The notes under the pieces are model-generated. The model did no database searches and was not told the DNA's origin. It worked only from the letters and a program-made list of their open reading frames with translations. Position numbers and translations under genes: made by a program. From Agriotes lineatus (taxonomy: Eukaryota > Arthropoda > Insecta > Coleoptera > Elateridae), in NCBI GenBank assembly GCA_940337035.1, contig CALNHX010001053.1:62001-126000 (forward strand): 64,000 nt of DNA, given 5' to 3'. Below, piece by piece: positions 1 to 9,805 of the stretch; within the stretch, counting starts at the first letter, position 1; each line of letters starts with the position of its first letter.

Positions 1-110
1 TAATGAACTTTGCAATAAAAATGTAAATTGAATGTGCCAAAAGAACGAAGTAGTATGAAAATAGTCTAAGCAAATCGATCAGGCTTGAATAAGGTAAACA
101 CAATGAATGG
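1..110 (+). mobile_element. RTE-like LINE 3' remnant upstream of Gr A
   Basis: The sequence matches 58720-58830 and, more loosely, 20990-21060. In the longer copy at 58640-58790 the + strand reads in-frame pieces typical of the end of an RTE reverse transcriptase (SERKIRRTILRPKK, then EYRQL). Only the last part falls in the window here. The rest of 1-286 is unannotated 5' flank of Gr A, shared with 58830-59011. No TATA box or other promoter element is obvious. Confidence 0.5.
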
Positions 111-1025
111 TGGATAAAAAAAATATACAAAAAAGGTAAGCTTTCATACAGCAGAACAATTTATGATGTAGCCATTGTCCCAAGTAATTAATATCTAGCA
201 TTTGTTTTCCTTCCGAAATTGAAAAGCTGTGCGTTATTAAACTTTTAACAAGGACAAAGAAAAGGATAAAACTATAATCTTAGAAAATGACAAAGACCAT
301 TAAAATGTGTTCTTCATTTATTTTATATACCTTAGGAATAATTTTAATAATTTCACCTCCATGCAAACTTGGAAAAAAACAACTATTTTGGTACAGATGT
401 TATACAATATGTACTTGTGCAGTATGGGTTGCACTCGACGCGTTTAGTATAACTAATAGATTGATCTATGCGTATCCTTTTTTTCCATCCAGGATGTCAG
501 TAATATTAAATATATGTTCGTGTGTTACTTTCCTAATATATAATTTGATCGCAATTCTGATACCTGCGTTTTGGCAAATCACAAATTATAACTCTTTTAT
601 GCGAGTACTTCTATCAAGCAACAAATATGCCACAACATTTGCTGGCATTTTCCAGTTGAAAATATATTCCCCTGAGTTACTTCTAGGACACGTCCTGTTC
701 ATTGTCTTAGTTATCTATGACCATCATACGTATGCAGTCATAATAATAATAATAATAATAATAATAATATTTATTCCATTATTTACATATGTACATATAT
801 TTACAATTTATAATATAATGGAATCTTAAGGTGAAGTTCAGTAGCCTGTTTTTCAACTCCACCTTAAATATGCTATAAAAAAAACTTAATTGAATTTCGT
901 GCCTAAAATACCTTTTAAACTTATTTTATTTATTTTTTGCTGTTGATGAGAAAGAGCAACTGAAATAATTGCAAACAAGCAGACAAGGACCACGTGAAGC
1001 ACACTGGTTTACAAAAAAATGATAA

Positions 1026-3821
1026 TTACTGATTATGAAATAAGTATTTAAAAAGAGCCGGTTTAAATCTTCGCAAAGATAAATTTTTAAAGCGTTTTGG
1101 CAAGTTATTTATCGTTTTCGCGACAGTGTAGGAAAATGACCTTTGGAAAAGAGCCAACCTGTGTTGAGGAACTGTCAGAGTCCATTTATGCCTCAGATTT
1201 AAATTATGTACATCTGTTCTGTAGGTAATTTTATTGTAAAGGTAAGCTGGTTGCTTTTCTACAATAATTTTCATAAATAACGAGGAACTCTGAAGAAGTC
1301 TTCGGTTTTTCATGTTCAGCCACCCAGTGTCAGATAATTTATATGAGATGTGCTCGTATTTTCTGATTCCATGAACATATCTCAAGCAGGCATTTTGGAC
1401 TCTCTGGATTCGTTTACATGAATCTAGATCCAAACAGGGATCATACACTTCAGAACAGAACGTGAAATGTGATAAAACAAGAGTTTCACAAAGAATCGAT
1501 TTTACTGCTTTATTGAGATATGATCTGTGAGGGTACAGCATTCTAAGATTACAGTATGCGTTTTGAATATATTTAGAAATTTGTTTTCTATACCTAAAGC
1601 TATTATCTAATATGAGACCTAGGTTTTTTGCTTCATCGACAACTGGTATAATTTTATTGTCAATGTGAATATTAAGTTGATTTTTCTTAACCTCACATTC
1701 ATGTTTATTTCCAAATATCAATACACAACATTTTTCAGGATTTAAAATTAAAGCATGTTTCCGGGTTGCGTCTGCGAGAGAATTCAGATCATTATTAATA
1801 CTAGCAACTGCATCATTAAAATTTCCTGGTGGAAAGGAGTAGTAAACCTGTGTATCGTCTGCATACATATGAATGTTGCAGATTTTAACATAATCATGAA
1901 GCTTAATCGTATATATAGAGTACAACAATGGACCAAGAATTGATCCCTGTGGAACCCCTCTTTTGATAAATTTCAACTTAGATAAGCGTCCATCGACTTT
2001 AACTTGTTGGCCCCTGTTGGAGAGATAATTTCTCATTAATAGAAGAGCGTTAGGACTAAGACCAATGTAGTATAATACAGCTAATAGCAATTCATGATTT
2101 ATGGTATCAAAAGCCTTACTAAAATCTAAAAGAGTCAATACTGTTAATTTTCCATCATTGGATGCAGTTAGAATATCGTCTGTTATATTCAAAAGAGCAG
2201 TAGCACAACTATGAAATGGTCTGAAGCCTGACTGTGAATCTGATAAAATATTATGAGCCTTTAAATGCTGACATAATTGCATATTAAGAATTTTTTCTAA
2301 TAGTTTGGAAAGAGCTGGTAATATACTAATTGGCCTCAGATCCTTATACGTTTGGGGATTGCTTATTTTGGGCAGTGGAATTACAACTGCGTTCGTCCAA
2401 CAACTTGGAAAAACGCATTCCGTTAAACAATAATTTAATATATGTGTTATAAATGGCAGTATATATGGACAACAAAGTTTAATCATGTAAATTGTTATTC
2501 CATCAACACCTGCTGCATTGCTATTTATACTTCGAACTAGTTTATCAACTTGGTCAACATTAACAGTAGTAAAAGAAAGATTTTCTGTTGTAAGTACGTT
2601 ATCACGATAATATTTAATAAGCTGTTGATCCGGATGTATATTGGGTATGGAATCTATAAAAAAGTCATTTATTTGCTGTGGATTTTTAAGAGTTTCTGGT
2701 ATAGAATTTTGCTTATTAACATTTATATTTATCGATTTTAGTTCTTTCCAAATGCAATTTACACCCCCATTTCGAAGTTTAAAGTCGAAGTACGCCTTCT
2801 TTTCATTCTGAATGGCTAGATTAGTAAAGTTTCGCAAGGATTTGTAATATTCCCAGTGCATAGGATTTTTAGTCTTGCTGAATTTAGATTTTGCCTTGTT
2901 TCTTAATTTCATTAATAGCTTAATATTATCCGTTAACCAAGGCGCAGGTTTCCTTTTCATTTTAATAGTTATCCACGGGGCATGTTGATCAAATAGATTA
3001 ATAATAGAATTATTTAGAAGGTTTATTTTAGCATCAATATCTCTCATATAGTAGAGTTGATGCAACGGTAACATTTGCAAATCTCTATAGAAATTATCAA
3101 AATTAAAATACTTAAAATTTCGAAAAGTACGTAATGTAGGATTATTTTTTTTAAATTTATTAATTGATATTTTACAAAAAACTGCTTCATGATCAGATAA
3201 CCCATGTTCACACGTACCAGATTCAATAATGCAGTTACTATCGGATGTAATTATGAGATCTATTACTGTACTGTTGTTTTTCGATATTCGAGTGGGATCT
3301 TTAATAAGTTGATCAAAACTTAATGAATCTAACATGTAATGAAAGTACTGCGTGGCTGAACTCGAAAAATTTGACATATCTATGTTGCAATCACCCAGAC
3401 AGAAAATTTTAGTTGAAATCTCAGAGCACAAAGAAATGGATTCCTCGAGTTCGTCTATAAAAACTTTGTAATTAGTCAGGGGCGGCCTGTAGACCACTCC
3501 GAAGACATATGTTTCATTGTTAAGATTTACTGCCAGCCATAGCTGCTCTATATTGTCATTACTTTGAATAATTTTAGTGGTAATAGAATTTTTAACAAAA
3601 ATAGCAACTCCGCCCCCACGATCAACACGATCTTTGCGAAAGATTTTATAATTTAAATTTGAAATAGGAATACAAGGCTTCAGCCATGTTTCAGATATTG
3701 CTAGGATGTCGTAACTTTTTTCTTCAAGTAATGCATTAATTTCAGTAATTTTCGGTAAGAGTGATCTAATATTAATGTGTACAACACTTAGGCAGTTGTC
3801 TACCCGTTTGCTGCTCATCAC
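1026..3821 (-). CDS. LINE ORF2: endonuclease-reverse transcriptase (931 aa)
   Basis: Nicks target DNA and copies the element RNA into the break (target-primed reverse transcription). The N-terminal 230 or so residues form an APE-type endonuclease: HINIRSLLPK near the start, ISETWL, GGGVAIFV, VVYRPP, LGDCNIDM and a terminal LSDHEAV. The reverse transcriptase follows in the middle: LRPISILPALSKLLEKIL, QSGFRPFHSC, LLDFSKAFDTINHELL (motif A), GVPQGSILGPLLYS (motif B) and MYADDTQVYY (catalytic YADD), then NLGLILD. The C-terminal domain contains the usual LSHFTFCSEVYDP region. At 931 aa this is the expected full length. No internal stop or frameshift is present and all catalytic residues I can name are there, so the copy may be competent or very young. 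It lies 228 bp downstream of ORF1. The start codon gives MMSSK; the second Met is equally possible. Confidence 0.93.
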   Translation of the reverse strand: MMSSKRVDNCLSVVHINIRSLLPKITEINALLEEKSYDILAISETWLKPCIPISNLNYKIFRKDRVDRGGGVAIFVKNSITTKIIQSNDNIEQLWLAVNLNNETYVFGVVYRPPLTNYKVFIDELEESISLCSEISTKIFCLGDCNIDMSNFSSSATQYFHYMLDSLSFDQLIKDPTRISKNNSTVIDLIITSDSNCIIESGTCEHGLSDHEAVFCKISINKFKKNNPTLRTFRNFKYFNFDNFYRDLQMLPLHQLYYMRDIDAKINLLNNSIINLFDQHAPWITIKMKRKPAPWLTDNIKLLMKLRNKAKSKFSKTKNPMHWEYYKSLRNFTNLAIQNEKKAYFDFKLRNGGVNCIWKELKSININVNKQNSIPETLKNPQQINDFFIDSIPNIHPDQQLIKYYRDNVLTTENLSFTTVNVDQVDKLVRSINSNAAGVDGITIYMIKLCCPYILPFITHILNYCLTECVFPSCWTNAVVIPLPKISNPQTYKDLRPISILPALSKLLEKILNMQLCQHLKAHNILSDSQSGFRPFHSCATALLNITDDILTASNDGKLTVLTLLDFSKAFDTINHELLLAVLYYIGLSPNALLLMRNYLSNRGQQVKVDGRLSKLKFIKRGVPQGSILGPLLYSIYTIKLHDYVKICNIHMYADDTQVYYSFPPGNFNDAVASINNDLNSLADATRKHALILNPEKCCVLIFGNKHECEVKKNQLNIHIDNKIIPVVDEAKNLGLILDNSFRYRKQISKYIQNAYCNLRMLYPHRSYLNKAVKSILCETLVLSHFTFCSEVYDPCLDLDSCKRIQRVQNACLRYVHGIRKYEHISYKLSDTGWLNMKNRRLLQSSSLFMKIIVEKQPAYLYNKITYRTDVHNLNLRHKWTLTVPQHRLALFQRSFSYTVAKTINNLPKRFKNLSLRRFKPALFKYLFHNQ

Positions 3822-4048
3822 AACAAGTAACTTTGTTTACAAATAAATTAAATTTCAGAAATAACTAAACTATCAATACACCACAACAAAAACAAAAAAA
3901 AAACCAACTGAAATCGCAATGCAAATGCTACAATAAATTCAAATAAAATATTTGCTATCTGACATAAAAAATGCTGTACAAAACACTTAGCGTGAGATTA
4001 TCGTTTATCGCCGCTGTTCCATAGCTTATTTTATGTATACTCAGGAAA

Positions 4049-4708
4049 TCATTTGTTCCCGGACAACTTTTGAAATTGAGAATACGTAGTAATTTTTTGA
4101 ATTCCCGAGTTTGTTTTAATAAAAATTTTTCCATCACTTGTCCATACCTTGTTTCTTCCGTATTTTTCGATAGCACTTTTTAGAAGATCCATACGACGTT
4201 TTGTGAGGTCTTCTCGAATAACAACGGAGGAATTTTTTAACTTTCTTTTATTAGTGTAAATCATTTTTTTGACATCTCGGCGTACCAATTTTAGGATGAT
4301 TGGCCGATGCGAACCTTCTCGTGCAGCAAGCCGATGACAGACGTCGATGTCGTTTTCGGCGAGATGGACGTTTAACTTCTCCTCGCATAGGCTGCGTACG
4401 ACATCATTAATATTCTCGTTGGGTTTTTCAGGTAAGCCGAATATTCTTAAGCTGTTCACTCGAGTATATTGTTCATAGGCATCCATCTTATCGTCCATGT
4501 CACCTTTTATTTTTTGCAGCTGGGACTCTAGTGAAGCTACTTTGGCTTCATAGCTTTCAACAATTTTTGATATTTCGGTTTTCAAAGTTGTATTAATTAT
4601 TGTAGTCAGCTTTTCTATTAGAGAGTCGGAATCCAGCAGTTTTTCCACAACCCTTTGAGCGACTACCTCGATGTCAGTAGCTTCACCACTTCTTGTTACA
4701 GGACCCAT
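4049..4708 (-). CDS. LINE ORF1: coiled-coil RNA-binding protein (219 aa)
   Basis: Likely the nucleic-acid chaperone that packages the element RNA. Residues about 35-85 are heptad-rich (SQLQKIKGDMDDKMDAYEQ), consistent with a trimerising coiled coil. They are followed by an RRM-like stretch beginning NSLRIFGLPEK and a basic C-terminal domain (RPIILKLVRRDVKKMIYTNK, then REDLTKRRMDLL), the arrangement of L1 ORF1p-like (Transposase_22) proteins. There is no CCHC knuckle, unlike the two Jockey elements in this window. The start is the only good in-frame ATG, close behind the GC-richer 5' UTR. The frame is intact. Function is inferred from architecture. Confidence 0.85.
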   Translation of the reverse strand: MGPVTRSGEATDIEVVAQRVVEKLLDSDSLIEKLTTIINTTLKTEISKIVESYEAKVASLESQLQKIKGDMDDKMDAYEQYTRVNSLRIFGLPEKPNENINDVVRSLCEEKLNVHLAENDIDVCHRLAAREGSHRPIILKLVRRDVKKMIYTNKRKLKNSSVVIREDLTKRRMDLLKSAIEKYGRNKVWTSDGKIFIKTNSGIQKITTYSQFQKLSGNK

Positions 4709-5223
4709 GGTATTAATATGTAAATCACTACACTGATTAAACTAGCGGCAGCGACGAAGCACGTCTACTCAGCGCGAGGTCTCATCAACAAAAAATGGAT
4801 CAAGTAGGTTATTATTTTGTTAATAACTACTTACACTACTATCATTTCTACATTGCAGTAGTGATAATGACGAAATTCGTAGTTTTAATAGTAGGTTCTT
4901 TCAAAAAAATGAACGGTATGCTGAACGACTTGGTCGATTTGCAAAATACGACTACCAATACTATGGCAGGCATATTACACAGAAGTGTAAGAACTATTAC
5001 ATTGGCATATAGAACTCAAACCAAACAAATTAAATTATTTAATGAAATCTATGGATGGCAAATTCTGTTTCTCATGCTTTCGTTGATGATGAGTTTACTT
5101 AACATTTTAGCAACAACCTTTGTATTTTCGTACAGACTAATAACAACGGATAAACCTATTTTATCCACTCAATCTTCTATTCATGTGATCATAATTAATT
5201 TTCTATGGTCGACTTGGCAGTTT

Positions 5224-6113
5224 GTAAGTATATGGTGTGTTTGTTTTATAAAAATATTTATTATACAGCAGCCTTATTTCGTTACTCATGATGACAACTA
5301 CAATTTTAATGCAAATAGAGCAGCAGAAGTAAAAAAATAACAGCCGCATAGAAGTCCAAATTGTAAATCTCTTTTGAATTGGTTATCGAACTCAATTAAT
5401 ATGGTTTCTAAAAATTCCATTGGAAAAGGTTGTTCTTTATAATATAGGAATTGGGAGATAATCAGCTACAGTAAAATAAAAACAAATTACTGTGTTTATG
5501 TTATCCTTTTTTTAGTTTTTAGTAAACCAAGGAATGGACAACAGACGGTAATAGTCATTTATAAGACAGTTAAAATTTTATTTTAAAAATCTTGATTGGT
5601 CAAGTTACGTTTTGCAGTAATAATTTTTCTGCTTCATCAGACTTAATGTTTTACAATATACCGGGTGTCTTAAAATGAATTACATCTAGTATGCTTTGAA
5701 TTTCCCATAATGCAATCTAAAATTTTACTTGAAATTGGCAAGACTGTAAGTCTATGTCAAATTCGAGTTAAGTAGGTTAGGTTTTGCGTCACTTTTGACA
5801 CAGACTCGCAAAAAACCTAACCTACTTAACTCGAATTTGACATAGACTTACAGTCTTGCCAATTTCAAGTAACATTTTAGATTGCATTGTGGGAAATTCG
5901 AGGCATACTAGATGTATTTGATTTTAAGACACCCGGTATAATAATATATTTTAAAATCCAAAATCAATAGTGAAAATCTGAAAAACTAGTTGTTAAATTA
6001 AGGTCATTTTCCAATGTTCACCTATATTTTACATTTAATTGGTTTTAGTCGTTTTTTCAAGCTAGTTGCAAATGTTTTAAAACGCCTTGTCTATCTGTAT
6101 AATATTTTTTCAG
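5224..6113 (+). other. Intron of Gr A, with an insertion absent from Gr D
   Basis: Bounded by GTAAGT at 5224 and TTTTTTCAG ending at 6113, phase 0. The orthologous intron of Gr D (59897-60283) is only 387 bp. The extra roughly 500 bp here (about 5445-5945) interrupts a run that is continuous in Gr D (TTCTTTATA then TATTTTAAAATC). It contains the hairpin element at 5657-5940 plus about 215 bp of AT-rich sequence with no recognisable content. Confidence 0.85.
5657..5940. mobile_element. Palindromic MITE-like hairpin in the Gr A intron
   Basis: The two halves are inverse complements along nearly their whole length, from TATACCGGGTGTCTTAAAAT at the left to its complement ending ACCCGGTATA at the right. 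The loop sits near 5795-5810. Arms this long with TA at the tips suggest a foldback MITE mobilised by a Tc1/mariner-type transposase. The element is missing from the paralogous intron of Gr D. Family assignment is inference. Confidence 0.85.
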
Positions 6114-6395
6114 ATTCTGACAACGATTCTGGCAGTTGCCTGTAGTAAATCATCAGAAGAAGCACAAAAGACAGCGGACATATGTGTAGATATCCTGCTA
6201 AAACTTCCTACTATGTCGCATGACAGGCAGGAAAGTTACCTGCAATACGAATTAAATTTACTAAAAGAGTTAGCTAACAACCACTGCCCCAATTTCTCTG
6301 CTGCTGGAATGTTTTCAATCAAGAAGTCTTTGATTCTTGTCATTATTAATTGTCTGGCCACCTACTTTATTGTTTATATTCAGTTAGATAGATAA

Positions 6396-7285
6396 TGGAA
6401 CATACTGTCCACTATCGTTCTTTGTATTATCATATTATGTTATTATTAATTATTATAATCTAGCAGTAATTTCTACAAAACTTGGATGGGATAGAATTAA
6501 ATCAAGCTGCACCATTTTTTCAGGCGCTTAAAACTCCTGATATGCATTATTATACTAATACAATTCGCTACAGCAGTTTAATTAGATCGGAAACGTAAAA
6601 TCAATCTTATTTTGATGCAGTCCACGCCATGGTTTTTCAGTAGCGTAGAAAAAAATTGACACGGTAGCTCAGTTGACATAAGTGTTTTCAATGAAGTCCC
6701 CAAAATAGTGACGCTAAATCAGATTGATCTTCGTCTGTTAGTTTCCTGGTCAATTTGATTTTTTAACGGTGAATAGCATTACAAAAACATTTGTAACTGT
6801 AGATGAAGCCTTTTTTATGTATGGTAACCTTTCTGGAAGTCTACAAAGGTATGGTAAGTGCTAGATACATTCGCGGACCAATTAACAACGGAGAAATATT
6901 GAGGAAAAGATGAACCATATGAAGAATTCAAAAACGCCTATATACTGACTGTTCGATATTTCTGTTTAAGTAAACATTCGTGTACCAAAACTTTGACAAA
7001 CTTGAAATTCGCTTCTTCCTCCCAAATTGTATTACCCAAAAACTATAAACCCCAAAAAAGAGGGTATTTGTTTCAGTGCATATGTCGATTTCTTTTTGAA
7101 GGTTTTAACTTAGATTGAATAGCAATGTTTTAATTATAAACGTGATCGTGACGAATTTCCAAATAATCGTCGATCTACATTTTGATGGTGTCGCTAGATT
7201 TATCCACACAAATAATCCAAACCCCTTCCACTGCATTCATAGGTAAGTCAAAGTTTTAAACTTTTAAACTTTTTTATCGTCTACC
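6396..7285. other. Intergenic, no gene seen
   Basis: The 3' flank of Gr A, collinear with 60566-61425. It is AT-rich, without a convincing ORF, RNA gene or element end. Small indels separate the two copies, for example about 18 bp near 6610 versus 60785. Confidence 0.7.
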
Positions 7286-7533
7286 TTTCAGTGACTCATG
7301 TAAGCTTACGAAGATTACGATGGGAAGATAATATAGAAAGAATGAATAGAAACGCTATATCAAAACGGGTAGAGGAGCCAAATTCAGAAGGAAAATGAAG
7401 TGCGGGTATCGAAAGGGTGGAATGCAACCGTATTGAAGGATGCAACAAAGATCCTGTTTGTTAACAAATGGAGACCATTGATATGGAAAGGATAGGAAAG
7501 AAGAAGAATGGTATGGTATACGTCAACACACCT
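7286..7533 (+). mobile_element. LINE C-terminal remnant (RTE/R-type)
   Basis: The + strand reads a decayed LINE C-terminus: LRRLRWEDNIERMNRN, then KRVEEPNSEGK, with the spacing of the usual LRRLRWxGHVxRM...GRRxxGRPRxRW segment. Stops and frame changes are present. The copy at 61430-61680 is the same remnant, so it predates the segmental duplication. The transposon at 7534-8317 landed inside or at the end of it. Confidence 0.6.
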
Positions 7534-8317
7534 CGGCTGCTCCATCGAAAAATACAGTATCCAACATTTTTTGTGAAATTGAGCTGAATGTTCATATGTA
7601 GATACTGTGTTATCCCGCATCTTTCTAGCTAATCAGATTTGAGCTATCTATACTGGTTACCTATTTACAGCTACCCATAAACACAGTATCTGCATGCATT
7701 CCTTCTGTTCTCCAATTCAAAACACAGCAAGTCATTATAATGTTCGAAAGAACCAAAGAAAACACAGTATCTGGTAGTTACTGTGTTTTAGAAAAAACAC
7801 CTAGCAAACGTTTTTCTCAAAATTCTGTGTGTAACACAGCATCTACGAGATACTGTGTTTTGTTTTAGACATGCTCACCCAACGTACCTACATAACCTTA
7901 ATTTGTGAGTGTTTGTTATTGGCGTACAGAGTGTTAAATCATAAATTTTGGTTATTTTTATTGTTTTTGTATTTGTTTAAGTGGTCCAGCATATCTCTTT
8001 GATAAAAAAAGTTCGTGTAGTTATCTTAAAAAAAATAATAAAACTATTCTTGTAGATACTGTGTAGAAAATTAATTTAATCCTCACCTCCGCCCACCCAT
8101 GGGATTTCAAAACACAGTAACTACATTTTACCATGAAACCTTAGGGTTGCAAGATTTTTGGTCAGACAGTAAAAATTATACTTTAATACAGACTGCAAAT
8201 ATATGGGATTTAACTTTGGGAATGCATGCAGAGTGTGGGGCCATCGATCTAAAGTGTTTCCTTGTTTCCCACAACTTTACTCATTATCACATACTGTGTT
8301 ATTCGATGGAGCAGCCG
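7534..8317. mobile_element. 784-bp inverted-repeat DNA transposon, ACCT target duplication
   Basis: The left end CGGCTGCTCCATCGAA and the right end TTCGATGGAGCAGCCG are exact complements. The match continues to about 27 bp with two mismatches. Direct ACCT flanks occur at 7530-7533 and 8318-8321, and the paralogous site near 61665 has one ACCT and no insert, which proves the boundaries. Inside, the motif ACACAGTATCT and its complement recur about ten times in both orientations. There is no transposase ORF, so the copy is non-autonomous. A 4-bp duplication excludes mariner, piggyBac (TTAA) and hAT; I do not recognise the family. Confidence 0.92.
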
Positions 8318-8321
8318 ACCT

Positions 8322-9480
8322 GTAGAATGTAGAATGCAAGCACATTGACTTAAAATTAGCTAACAAGTTCGGAATGAGCTATACACAAGTAAGTCACTAT
8401 TTTGTTATAGTTATGCAAAGGCTGTTGCTAGTTGATTGCCTTCCATTTGGGAGAATTACAGCAATTACTGCACCAAACTAATTTTTTCAGTACGATATAC
8501 TTTCACCTCTACCGTTTCACGTTTCAGTTATGGCAAGTTCTGGCATGATTTCACTGCCATAGGTTAGCGTGGGTTGCAGATTCTGGTATATTTGTCAGTG
8601 CATAAATACTTGATGCTTCAAATGGTATAATAAGTTGAGCTAATCTATTAACCTCTTTTGCTTTTACTATCTATTTTTCAATCTCGGTGGTTAAACTCCT
8701 ATTGTTTGCAACACGACTCACCAAATACTTTATTGGTATTTTTCGATACGTTTATGGATTTCGCTTTTCAGTAAATATCTTTATTTTATGTTACAGTCTA
8801 AATGGGTCGTTAAGAAACGTTAATAACTAAAAGCAAAGTTCACCCTGACTACGCCTCAATTGTCCTGCAGTAGATAGTTGACCGACTAATGGTCAGGGAG
8901 AAGGTGTGGTTTGACTCAACACCACGTAACTTAGAGCGAGATGCTGTCACAATGAAAGTTGGTTATGATCAAGATGAAAGGGGGTAGGCGCCACGAGTTC
9001 TATTAAATTAAAAGAGATCGAAAAGTTGCTGAACGACCCCTGTAGAAACTCAAAATTCATGGACCGTTACTCTGCTCCGATTATCCTGTGAGGCGTTTTC
9101 ACTCGCTTGGGACTTAGCTTTGCTGATTTCTTCGCATTCGCCAAGGTACCTTAGAAATAGATCATAACACAGGCTAACACACAAATAAATAAACAAATAT
9201 CTATGAACATCATAAATAAAAGGCATAAAAGGTCGAATTTAAATTAGTACTTCCTGAAAACTTCAAATTTACGTGTATATAATTGACACAATTACTTTTG
9301 AACAAGCAATTATGTGATTTACGTAATTAGTACCAAAAGGGGTTAGTAATGTTCATTTAAGGAACCGCCCTACATTCAGGACATCAACAGAGCCCACCAT
9401 TGTGGTCAACAAACGAAGAAACTTAATTTACTCTAATTCAAATTTTTCGTTATGAATTTAACCGCTTTTTATAGCTGTCA
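8322..9480. other. Intergenic, duplicated flank, no gene seen
   Basis: Collinear with 61669-63190 apart from the 385-bp insertion in the right copy. The segment from about 8830 to 9200 ends in an AAATAAATAAACAAAT tail, which hints at an old SINE or LINE end, but I see no clear pol III boxes or coding remnant. Confidence 0.6.
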
Positions 9481-9484
9481 ATTG

Positions 9485-9805
9485 ACCATATGTAGGTCAC
9501 GTACGCATGTTCTGGTTTTACATCTGCTTAGCATTCGGGAGGTCGCGGGTTCAATTCCCCTGGCCGTCTGCTCTGATTCAGGTTTTTAGGTGGTTTTCCT
9601 GAATCAACAGGGTACCTTCTCTGAGGCGTATGCTGGGGCAGTACTTCTCCACCTTTACTGGCCTTTCTTCCATTCTCCACCCCTCCTTTCTCTCACCCAT
9701 CTTATAATTACCGTTCTTGGCTGAAGAGTGACGGAAGGTTTCTATAGCAGCCCGCCACCAATTGAGGGAATTGAAATGACCCTGAACCTTTTACATTTTG
9801 TTCTG
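9485..9805 (+). mobile_element. tRNA-derived SINE-like repeat
   Basis: A T-arm/B-box sequence (GGTCGCGGGTTCAATTCCCC) at about 9540-9560 is preceded by a tRNA-like D and anticodon region. It is followed by about 240 bp of body without coding potential, the layout of a pol III SINE. The copy at 63190-63505 has the better box GGTTCGATTCC. I did not find a clean target duplication. Confidence 0.6.

Larger units (their letters stand above)
740..4794 (-). mobile_element. Full-length CR1/L2-group non-LTR retrotransposon inserted in Gr A
   Basis: About 4.05 kb, antisense to the receptor. In element orientation the order is: a short 5' UTR (about 4790-4709), ORF1 (4708-4049), a 228-bp spacer, ORF2 (3821-1026), a 3' UTR, and a tail that is an (ATT)n run on the - strand, seen as (ATA/TAA)n at 740-770. 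A microsatellite tail rather than poly(A), and an ORF1 with coiled coil but no zinc knuckle, fit the CR1/L2/Daphne side of the LINE tree better than Jockey; the clade is my inference. Both ORFs are open. The paralogue at 59460-59490 is the empty site. I could not define a target duplication with confidence; it may be short or absent, as is common in such clades. Confidence 0.9.
287..6395 (+). pseudogene. Gustatory receptor Gr A, exon 1 split by an antisense LINE
   Basis: A 7tm_7 gustatory receptor, a multi-pass ligand-gated channel of chemosensory neuron dendrites. Exon 1 reads cleanly from ATG 287 to about 739 (...IYDHHTYA V), where the LINE tail begins. Receptor coding resumes near 4795-4801 (QVGYYFVNNYLHYYHFY) and runs to 5223, followed by GTAAGT. 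The intron ends TTTTTTCAG at 6113. Exon 2 is 6114-6395 and ends with TYFIVYIQL, the Gr C-terminal signature. Apart from the LINE I see no stop or frameshift, so this insertion seems to be the only lesion. The string of isoleucines in the open frame after 740 is the LINE's ATA-type tail, not receptor, and the ATG at 4795 is not a receptor start. The closest relative is Gr D at 59012; both share an 8-codon deletion relative to Gr B and Gr C. Splicing around the LINE is conceivable but there is no sign of it. Confidence 0.92.

Noticed and set aside
287..829. 180-codon ORF ending in a poly-isoleucine stretch and a new C-terminus
   Set aside because: After about 740 the sequence is the LINE tail and 3' UTR; the poly-Ile is the translated ATA microsatellite.
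4795..5340. Separate 181-codon gene starting at ATG 4795
   Set aside because: It is the second half of Gr A exon 1 plus intron read-through past the GTAAGT at 5224; the ATG lies at the LINE junction.
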